From positions 1 through 9,679 of the forward strand of contig DASRUE010000143.1 in the NCBI GenBank assembly GCA_035687895.1: DNA of 9,679 bases, read 5' to 3'. Position numbers and translations under genes: made by a program. The notes under the pieces were generated by a model, which saw only the letters and a list, made by a program, of their open reading frames with translations, did no database searches and was not told the origin of the DNA. Below are positions 1 to 6,739 of this stretch, one piece after another. Source of the stretch: JAERML01 sp035687895 (GTDB taxonomy: Bacteria > Bacteroidota > Ignavibacteria > UBA10030 > UBA6906). Numbering within the stretch: position 1 is the first letter of the stretch; each line of letters starts with the position of its first letter.

Positions 1-1
1 G

Positions 2-961
2 GAAACCAGCGTGACCGCCATGGAGTTGGCGCGGCTCATCAAAGAGGCCGGACTTCCCCGGGGCGTCGTCAACATCATAACCGGTTTCGGAAGTGATGCG
101 GGTGCAGAGATGACCTCAAATCCCATGGTGGATAAGGTGGCATTCACAGGCTCCACCACGGTGGGCCGGCAGATCATGCGAACTGCGGCCGGCACGCTCA
201 AGAAACTTACACTTGAATGCGGCGGCAAGTCCGCCAACATTGTCCTCGACGATGCCGACATGACCATGGCGGTGGATGGCGCGTTATATGCGATCTTCTA
301 TCATCAGGGACAGTGCTGCGAGGCCGGGACACGGCTCTTCCTTCCCCACTCTCTCGCTGATGAGTTTGTGGGACGCATGGTGGAGAAAACAATGAGAATG
401 AAGATCGGCGACCCGATGCAGATTACGACAGACATCGGCCCCCTGGTTTCGAAGAAGCAGCAGGAGCTTGTTCTCGGCTATATCGAGAAAGGAAAGCAAG
501 ATGGAGCACGGCTTGCCGTCGGTGGAGCAGTCCCGTCGGTGCAGGAATGTGCCAACGGCTTTTTTGTCGAACCGACCATCTTCGACAATGTTGAAAACCG
601 CTCGACGATCGCCCAGGAGGAAATATTCGGTCCCGTTCTTTCTGTGATTCGTTACACCTCTCTCGATGATATGGTCCGAATGGCAAATGATTCCATCTAC
701 GGCCTCGGTGGAGGTGTCTGGTCGAAAGACCCTGAGAAGGCCATGAACGTTGCACGCCGGCTCCGGACGGGCACCGTCTGGATCAACGAGTGGCACTTGC
801 TCAACGAGCGGGCCCCGTTCGGAGGGTACAAACAGAGCGGCATCGGCCGCGAGTTTGGTCTCGACGGGTTGAAGGAGTACACCGAGAGCAAGCATGTGCA
901 TATTGACGAGGTCGGTGTGCGCGAGAAAAAGACGTGGTATGACACAGTTGTTCCCAAGTAA
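2..961 (+). CDS. NAD(P)+-dependent aldehyde dehydrogenase, C-terminal part (5' end outside window)
   Basis: Oxidises an aldehyde to the carboxylic acid with NAD(P)+ in the cytoplasm; the substrate cannot be read from this fragment. The reading frame is open to the left edge: codons from base 2 give E-T-S before the first ATG at base 11, matching a conserved ALDH stretch, so that ATG is internal and roughly 180-200 N-terminal residues are missing. Counting from the ATG at 11, the superfamily landmarks are all present: FTGST of the cofactor site (45-49), general base Glu69 in LECGGKS, nucleophile Cys103 in GQCCEAGTR, Glu204 and Phe206 in EEIFGPV, and the late PFGGYKQSGIGRE motif. Glu69 and Cys103 are 34 residues apart, the same spacing as E268-C302 of human ALDH2. 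The tail (about 15 residues longer than ALDH2) ends in an acidic/aromatic stretch. The enzyme looks catalytically intact. Betaine-aldehyde, lactaldehyde or broad-range ALDH are all possible. The stop is TAA at 959-961. Confidence 0.96.
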   Translation, partial: ETSVTAMELARLIKEAGLPRGVVNIITGFGSDAGAEMTSNPMVDKVAFTGSTTVGRQIMRTAAGTLKKLTLECGGKSANIVLDDADMTMAVDGALYAIFYHQGQCCEAGTRLFLPHSLADEFVGRMVEKTMRMKIGDPMQITTDIGPLVSKKQQELVLGYIEKGKQDGARLAVGGAVPSVQECANGFFVEPTIFDNVENRSTIAQEEIFGPVLSVIRYTSLDDMVRMANDSIYGLGGGVWSKDPEKAMNVARRLRTGTVWINEWHLLNERAPFGGYKQSGIGREFGLDGLKEYTESKHVHIDEVGVREKKTWYDTVVPK

Positions 962-1018
962 GCACCATTGTCCCACAAGAGAGGGACGCCATTCTTCCAC
1001 TTATCATAGGGTAATACC

Positions 1019-2035
1019 ATGAACACCAAAGCGAGACCCCTTGCACTTGTTGCCGCCCTCGCGGGGCTTCTTGTTGCAGTGCTGCTCCTCGGCGGTTGCG
1101 GCGAAAAAAAGATGGAGCCGGTTGCAGTGAGCGAAATGGAAACGTATCATGACCCAGGCATTGGTTTTTCCATCACGCATCCCAAGGGATGGATTAAGAA
1201 CGCCGAGGTCGGCCGGGCGCGATTCTACAATGCCCAGGATGTGGACAAGAAATTCCTCGACCCAACCGGCGTTGGCGCCATCGGCGTGGAGATTTCGGTC
1301 AGCGTCATCAAGACACACGATCCTGCCTCACAGATCAAGCAGTTCAAGGATGACCTTACCACACAAGGCTACGTGCTGCAGCCTGAACAATCTGTATCCG
1401 TCGGCCCGCTGACGGGGACAAAAATGGGCTACACCGCAAATTACGGGGCCAAGAATATCATTAACGGACACCACGTTCTGATTGCCGGCGATTCCGTTGT
1501 CTATGATCTCGGCTTTGCCGGGTTTGGTGACTATTACACCGCGTACGCTGCGGTGTTCGAAGCCTCTCTCAATTCATTCGAGGCACCCAAGCCGAAAGAA
1601 AAAGGACGGGATGAAACCCTCCCATCCGAAGAGATGGCAAAATACGATGGGAAGATGTTCTCCTTCCAGTATCCCGACAACTTCAATTTCCAGAATACCG
1701 CAAAGGGAAAATTCGACGAAGTGGTGGACCTGCGCGGCGTCCGGCTCGATTGCTCAATCCGCTTCGATGTCTTTGCGGCGCAGAAGCTCACGGTCGAAAA
1801 GGTGGTGGAACAGAATAAGGGGACATACAAAGCAAAGTCCACGGGCAAAGCGACCATCGGTGGCGAAAGCGCAATGTTCATCAACTATTCATCGCGGGCC
1901 GACGTGGACAGTCGGGTCTACTTTGTAGTAAAAAACGATAAGGTCGTTCGCATAACGCTGAGCTGGTTCAAACCGCAGGGCGAAAGCTACATACCTGTGT
2001 ACGAAAAGGTAATCAGCTCGATCGAGTTCAAATAA
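1019..2035 (+). CDS. Predicted lipoprotein with two PsbP-like/DUF1795-like halves
   Basis: A 338-residue exported lipoprotein of unknown function. The N-terminus has basic residues (K4, R6), a hydrophobic stretch (about 8-24) and a lipobox L24-G-G-C27, so cleavage before Cys27 and lipid attachment are predicted. Gly28 at the +2 position does not resemble an inner-membrane retention signal, though that rule is from enterics. The mature part has two halves, each opening with the same type of segment: Y-x-D-P-G-I-G-F-S-I-T-H-P-K-G-W at about 43-58, and Y-D-G-K-M-F-S-F-Q-Y-P at about 209-219. This F-S-[IF]-x-[HY]-P pattern is typical of PsbP-like/DUF1795 domains, which are soluble beta folds on secreted proteins of many bacteria. 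The linker at about 187-206 is rich in K, E and P. A weak AGGG (1008-1011) precedes the ATG. It lies 57 bases after the aldehyde dehydrogenase and 18 bases before the YbjQ gene. Lipoprotein status is strong; the domain name is from motif memory. Confidence 0.88.
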   Translation: MNTKARPLALVAALAGLLVAVLLLGGCGEKKMEPVAVSEMETYHDPGIGFSITHPKGWIKNAEVGRARFYNAQDVDKKFLDPTGVGAIGVEISVSVIKTHDPASQIKQFKDDLTTQGYVLQPEQSVSVGPLTGTKMGYTANYGAKNIINGHHVLIAGDSVVYDLGFAGFGDYYTAYAAVFEASLNSFEAPKPKEKGRDETLPSEEMAKYDGKMFSFQYPDNFNFQNTAKGKFDEVVDLRGVRLDCSIRFDVFAAQKLTVEKVVEQNKGTYKAKSTGKATIGGESAMFINYSSRADVDSRVYFVVKNDKVVRITLSWFKPQGESYIPVYEKVISSIEFK

Positions 2036-2053
2036 TTCACACACAGGACCCCC

Positions 2054-2383
2054 ATGAACGAATCACTCGTCACCACGGCCTTCACCATTGACGGCTACCG
2101 GGTGGTAAAGAACCTCGGAGTTGTCAGGGGCATCACCGTCCGGTCCCGTTCCATTATCGGGAACATCGGTGCGGCATTTCAGATCCTTTTCGGCGGGAAC
2201 ATCTCGCTCCTCCAGGAGCTGTGCGAAAAGGCACGGCAGGATGCCTTCGGTATCATGGTACTGCATGCACAACAGGTCGGAGCGAACGCCGTCATCGGCA
2301 TGCGCTACGACGCCAACGAGATCATGTCCGGTGTCGCCGAGGTGCTGGCGTACGGGACGGCGGTGGTGGTGGAGAAGGTCTGA
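2054..2383 (+). CDS. YbjQ/UPF0145 (DUF74) family protein
   Basis: A small 109-residue protein matching the YbjQ/UPF0145 family in length (about 105-110 residues) and pattern. An opening strand leads into G-Y-R-V-V-K-N-L-G-V-V-R-G (14-26), then comes an amphipathic region with a helix rich in E, K, A and R (about 53-70), followed by H-A-Q-Q-V-G-A-N-A-V-I-G (71-82) and a closing strand ending Y-G-T-A-V-V-V-E. The family forms pentameric barrel-like assemblies and is often labelled a putative heavy-metal binder, but its role is not settled. No cysteine- or histidine-rich metal site is evident here: one Cys (57) and one His (71). There is no signal peptide, so it is cytoplasmic. The start is supported by AGGA at 2045-2048. 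It sits 18 bases after the lipoprotein gene and 44 before the DUF2911 gene, so co-transcription is likely. Confidence 0.9.
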   Translation: MNESLVTTAFTIDGYRVVKNLGVVRGITVRSRSIIGNIGAAFQILFGGNISLLQELCEKARQDAFGIMVLHAQQVGANAVIGMRYDANEIMSGVAEVLAYGTAVVVEKV

Positions 2384-2427
2384 CACCGGCCGGTGGACAT
2401 CAATGTTCTTTCACAAAAGGAAACCTC

Positions 2428-3414
2428 ATGAAACGTCTATTTACCTCAGGGATGTGTACGCTTTTATTTCTTCTCTCTACTCCAGAATCAAGGGCGCAGC
2501 AAAACATTCCCAGTCCTCGCGATTCAGCATTTCTGAAACTTGACACAAATGTTGTTTCGGTGAATTACGGCCGCCCTTCCATGCGCGGGCGCACCATCAT
2601 GGGGGACCTCGTCCCTTGGAACAAGGTCTGGCGAACGGGCGCCAACCAGGCCACACATTTCAAGACCGGCTTCGACCTGATGATGGATGGCGTCCCCGTC
2701 ACCCGCGGAACGTACACATTGTGGACCATCCCTTCGCCCGACGGTTGGACGCTGATCCTCAACAAACAGACAGGGCAATGGGGAACGAAGTACGATGAGA
2801 CTCAGGACTATGCGCGTTTCCCCGCAAAGGTCGAGCAACTGTCCACACCGGTGGAACAGTTCACGATCAGCCTTGAACCGACGGGGCCAGCGTCCGGTGT
2901 GATGAAGCTGATGTGGGAGAACACTCTCGTTTCCACAACGATCCAGAAGAGCAACAAGATCCGACCGCTGAGCCCGCCCGACTCCACCACAACAAACATT
3001 GGCGGAGCAACGGTCTCGGTGCGATACAGCAAGCCGTTTATCCGCGGCAGGAAAATCTGGGGGGCAGTTGTGCCGATGGATTCCATCTGGCGCACCGGCG
3101 CGAATGCGGCGACACTTCTAACCACGGACGCCGACCTGATAATCGGCACAAGCGTCGTCATTCCGAAGGGGGCGTATACCATTTACTCCCTCCCGACGGA
3201 AAAGAGTTACCACCTGATCATCAGCAAGAAGCCGGCCGGGAACGCCGAGTACGACGTCACACAGGATCTTGTTCGTGTTTCGATGACGAGGGAGAAATCA
3301 TCCAAGACTATTGACCCGTTCACGATTTGGTTCGAGAAAGGGAAGAACGATACCAGCCGGTTGATGTTGGGTTGGGCCGACAGGATATACGCAGTCGAGG
3401 TACGAAAGAAGTAA
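2428..3414 (+). CDS. Secreted protein with tandem DUF2911 domains
   Basis: A 328-residue exported protein. The start at 2428 is chosen because an AAAAGGAAA-type ribosome site lies just before it and it opens a clean signal peptide: basic K2-R3, hydrophobic core, then S-R-A23 before Q-Q as a type I cleavage site. The same frame stays open upstream to 2221, but that stretch overlaps the YbjQ gene and is not protein-like. The mature protein is two copies of DUF2911. Copy 1 (about 36-172) and copy 2 (about 189-326) both contain V-S-V-x-Y-x-x-P, R-G-R (53-55; 206-208), [VI]-W-R-T-G-A-N (67-73; 220-226), R/K-G-x-Y-T and Y-D-x-T-Q-D (122-127; 275-280), at a constant offset of 153 residues up to this last motif. 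DUF2911 proteins are common in Bacteroidota and relatives and have no established biochemical role. It is the last gene before the hairpin at 3429-3449. Periplasmic or outer-membrane-associated location is inferred. Confidence 0.9.
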   Translation: MKRLFTSGMCTLLFLLSTPESRAQQNIPSPRDSAFLKLDTNVVSVNYGRPSMRGRTIMGDLVPWNKVWRTGANQATHFKTGFDLMMDGVPVTRGTYTLWTIPSPDGWTLILNKQTGQWGTKYDETQDYARFPAKVEQLSTPVEQFTISLEPTGPASGVMKLMWENTLVSTTIQKSNKIRPLSPPDSTTTNIGGATVSVRYSKPFIRGRKIWGAVVPMDSIWRTGANAATLLTTDADLIIGTSVVIPKGAYTIYSLPTEKSYHLIISKKPAGNAEYDVTQDLVRVSMTREKSSKTIDPFTIWFEKGKNDTSRLMLGWADRIYAVEVRKK

Positions 3415-3600
3415 CACATGTCCACTCGCGGCGGGCCACAAGCCCGCCGTTCGTTTGTTTCTCACCACGACCGATCCCCTCCTACCTTGCTTCTTCTGGC
3501 ATCATCTCGTACATTATTGACAACATCAGCCAGTTCACCTCTGAGAGACCTCGTTCTTTCTGCCGTTTATTTTCCAACAACATTTACCGAGAATTGATAC
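3415..3600. other. Intergenic region with terminator and leader of the SDR-like gene
   Basis: This 186-base gap holds the hairpin at 3429-3449 and then a pyrimidine-rich stretch of no obvious coding character. A TTGACA at 3517-3522 resembles a -35 box but has no acceptable -10 at 16-19 bases. A weak alternative is TTGCTT (3487-3492), 17 bases, TACATT (3510-3515). A promoter for the next gene is expected here but I cannot fix it by eye. The ribosome site before the ATG at 3601 is weak (CGAGAA at 3588-3593). Confidence 0.4.
3429..3463 (+). terminator. Probable Rho-independent terminator after the DUF2911 gene
   Basis: A perfect 8-bp GC-only stem (3429-3436 with 3442-3449) closes a 5-base loop, CACAA. 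It is followed directly by the T-rich tail TTCGTTTGTTTCTC. It begins 14 bases after the stop of the DUF2911 gene and precedes a gap of about 150 bases, which is the expected place for the end of a transcript. The T tract is interrupted by C and G, so termination may be incomplete. Confidence 0.72.
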
Positions 3601-5316
3601 ATGGATATTCAAGGCAAGACAGTGCTTGTACTTGGCGGATGGGGCCTGGTTGGCTCAGCCATCTGCCGGAAGATCATGGAAGAACGCCCAAAGCGAATCA
3701 TCGTTACCTCGTTGAACGTCGAAGAAGCGCATGACGCAGTGACTGCGCTGTCCAAGGAGTTTCCCGAGGCAGGGAAGAATTTCTTTGTCCCGTGGTGGGG
3801 AAACATCTTCGTCCGTGAAGAACTAAAGGACATACCCCGGGATGAGATCCTCGGCAACGAACGCTATCGACAGAAATTCATCGAGGACATTGTCGACGAT
3901 CTGAATGACGGAGTTCTCAAGCGTTCCAGCCTCTACCGTTTAATGCAAAAATACAAACCCCATGTTGTCGTGGATTGTGTGAACTCTGCAACAGCGATCG
4001 CGTACCAGGACCTATTCCAGATGTCCCGCACGGTCATCAAGGAATTGCAGACAGCGCGCCGCTCCCGGAACACAAGCCATCATGGACTGATCGACGCCAC
4101 TGAGCGGCTGCTCTGCACGCTCTATGTTCCCCAGCTCATCCGCCACGTGCAACTGATATACCGATCAATGAACGAGGCGGGGACTAAAATCTACATGAAA
4201 ATAGGTACAAGTGGTACGGGCGGAATGGGCCTGAACATCCCCTACACGCACAGTGAGGAGCGGCCATCGCGTGTTCTCCTTTCCAAGTCGGCGGTGGCGG
4301 GCGCCCACACCCTGCTGTTGTTTCTGATGGGAAGAACGCCGGATGCCCCAATCACCAAGGAGATCAAGCCAACAGCCGCAATTGCATGGAAGCGAATCGA
4401 CTACGGGGAAGTGAAGAAGGGGGGTAAGGCAATTGAATTGGTGGATTGTCCGCCGGACCGAGCTGTGAAACTGAACGGCAAGCTCTCACTTATCATGAAG
4501 GGTGTGGCAACGCCCCGGGGTGGAACACTGAAGTCGGTCTTCATTGATACGGGCGAGAACGGGTTTTTCTCACGTGGCGAATTTGAGGCCATCTCCACCC
4601 CCGGCCAGATGGAATTCGTGACCCCCGAAGAGATTGCTGAAAGCGCGGTATTCGAAATCCGGGCGGGCAACACCGGGCACGACATTATCAACGCCCTGGA
4701 CAATGCGACCCTGGCCCCGACATACCGGGCCGGGTTCATGTTCAACAATGCCCTGACCACAATGAAGAACCTCGAAGCGGAACATGATGTGGACAGTGTC
4801 GCCTTCGAAATGCTCGGTCCTCCGCGGCTTTCCAAGCTCCTCTATGAATCCTATCTTCTAAAACGTTGTTACACTGATTTCAGGACAGTCGCTGGAGCCG
4901 ATCCGAAGAAGATGAGCAAGGAGCTCGTTGCTTTGGTGAGCGCGGACGCCCAGCTTCGTTCACAGATCATTTCCATCGGCATCCCGATACTCCTCGCGGA
5001 TGGGAAGTCGGTCCTTCGTGGCGAGATGATCAAGATCCCTCCTTTCCGTGGAGAACGGGAGCTCCCCATTTCCCCAAAGGCAATCGACCAGTGGGCGCAC
5101 GATGGCTGGGTGGACCTGCGCGAGAAGAACATGAAACTGTGGCGGGACCGCTTCCGCGAGATCATCGCGTTGGTGGAGGGTCTGCCGCCGGGAGAAACCA
5201 GCTCGCGCAGCATGCACAATCGTGAGTATTGGAATGACTTCACCGTTATTGACCCCGGGAAGATCTGTGGCTGGATCTTCACGTATGAAGAAAAGGGAAA
5301 GAGGATGAAGGCCTGA
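3601..5316 (+). CDS. Uncharacterised protein with N-terminal Rossmann/SDR-like NAD(P)-binding domain
   Basis: A 571-residue cytoplasmic protein of unknown function. Residues 6-18 form a beta strand leading into G12-G-W-G15-L-V-G18, the GxxGxxG dinucleotide loop of extended short-chain dehydrogenases, followed by a helix and a second strand (32-37, R-I-I-V-T-S). H-V-V-V-D-C-V-N (121-128) fits the strand-4 region, and K-I-Y-M-K-I-G-T-S-G (196-205) fits strand 5 with the SDR serine. The SDR lysine may be K229 in L-L-S-K-S-A-V-A-G-A-H, but the residue four before it is Val225 rather than Tyr, so the usual YxxxK pair is not seen. The C-terminal half (about 300-571) has no family I recognise. It is hydrophilic, with no membrane segment or signal peptide. 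It is far longer than a typical SDR (250-350 residues). It lies 59 bases before a phosphofructokinase gene in the same direction. An epimerase, a dehydrogenase of a sugar or lipid, or a non-catalytic binding protein are all possible. Confidence 0.85.
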   Translation: MDIQGKTVLVLGGWGLVGSAICRKIMEERPKRIIVTSLNVEEAHDAVTALSKEFPEAGKNFFVPWWGNIFVREELKDIPRDEILGNERYRQKFIEDIVDDLNDGVLKRSSLYRLMQKYKPHVVVDCVNSATAIAYQDLFQMSRTVIKELQTARRSRNTSHHGLIDATERLLCTLYVPQLIRHVQLIYRSMNEAGTKIYMKIGTSGTGGMGLNIPYTHSEERPSRVLLSKSAVAGAHTLLLFLMGRTPDAPITKEIKPTAAIAWKRIDYGEVKKGGKAIELVDCPPDRAVKLNGKLSLIMKGVATPRGGTLKSVFIDTGENGFFSRGEFEAISTPGQMEFVTPEEIAESAVFEIRAGNTGHDIINALDNATLAPTYRAGFMFNNALTTMKNLEAEHDVDSVAFEMLGPPRLSKLLYESYLLKRCYTDFRTVAGADPKKMSKELVALVSADAQLRSQIISIGIPILLADGKSVLRGEMIKIPPFRGERELPISPKAIDQWAHDGWVDLREKNMKLWRDRFREIIALVEGLPPGETSSRSMHNREYWNDFTVIDPGKICGWIFTYEEKGKRMKA

Positions 5317-5375
5317 GTGCAACCGGTTCTTGTATACAGCTACCGTTATGTTGAACTGTTATTGAGAAAGCGCAT

Positions 5376-6539
<1,164 letters not shown>

Positions 6540-6570
6540 GAAAATCTACACGCTGTTCATCAACGCTACC

Positions 6571-6600
6571 ATCCCCGGCCTGTTCCCAAGAGCCGGGGAT
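6571..6600 (+). terminator. Hairpin downstream of the phosphofructokinase gene, possible terminator
   Basis: A perfect 9-bp inverted repeat, ATCCCCGGC (6571-6579) with GCCGGGGAT (6592-6600), encloses a 12-base loop 32 bases after the stop codon. There is no run of T after it (the next bases are TGCTATATCG), so it is not a classic intrinsic terminator. It may instead protect the 3' end of the message or act with Rho. Position and stem strength make some end-of-transcript role likely. Confidence 0.5.
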
Positions 6601-6613
6601 TGCTATATCGTAC

Positions 6614-6642
6614 TTGATAGTCACCTTCCGTTCCGCTATCTT
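6614..6642 (+). promoter_or_regulatory. Candidate sigma-70-type promoter for the hybrid kinase gene
   Basis: TTGATA (6614-6619) and TATCTT (6637-6642) are separated by exactly 17 bases, matching the -35 and -10 consensus at 5 of 6 and 4 of 6 positions. The element sits after the phosphofructokinase hairpin and would give a leader of about 90 bases before the ATG at 6740. If the host is a Bacteroidota member its housekeeping sigma factor prefers different boxes, which lowers confidence. Confidence 0.3.
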
Positions 6643-6739
6643 CCCACAGTTTCGAATGTTCAATTGCGAGTGTAAGACGCCTTTCCTCCGGTGCGTTTAT
6701 ACGGAACATGTTGTTACTTCATAGAAGAAGGGACGCGAC

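Noticed and set aside
970..987. Small inverted repeat GTCCC/GGGAC between the aldehyde dehydrogenase and lipoprotein genes, considered as a terminator
   Set aside because: Only 5 bp with an 8-base loop and no T run; too weak to support a terminator call.
284..1000. Long open frame on the - strand across the aldehyde dehydrogenase
   Set aside because: It lies antisense to a gene with every catalytic landmark conserved; its translation has no recognisable domain and no ribosome site fits.
2384..2395. Perfect 12-base palindrome CACCGGCCGGTG right after the YbjQ stop codon, considered as an operator
   Set aside because: About two perfect 12-base palindromes are expected by chance in a window this size; there is no second copy or flanking promoter.
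2221..2427. Upstream extension of the DUF2911 reading frame to an ATG at 2221
   Set aside because: It overlaps the YbjQ gene in another frame, is not protein-like, and would bury the signal peptide that starts at 2428.
3517..3522. TTGACA considered as the -35 box for the SDR-like gene
   Set aside because: No acceptable -10 at 16-19 bases downstream; the bases there read around TCTGAG.
3327..3734. Open frame on the + strand bridging the DUF2911 gene end and the SDR-like gene start
   Set aside because: It runs through the terminator hairpin and overlaps two well-supported genes; there is no ribosome site and no domain.
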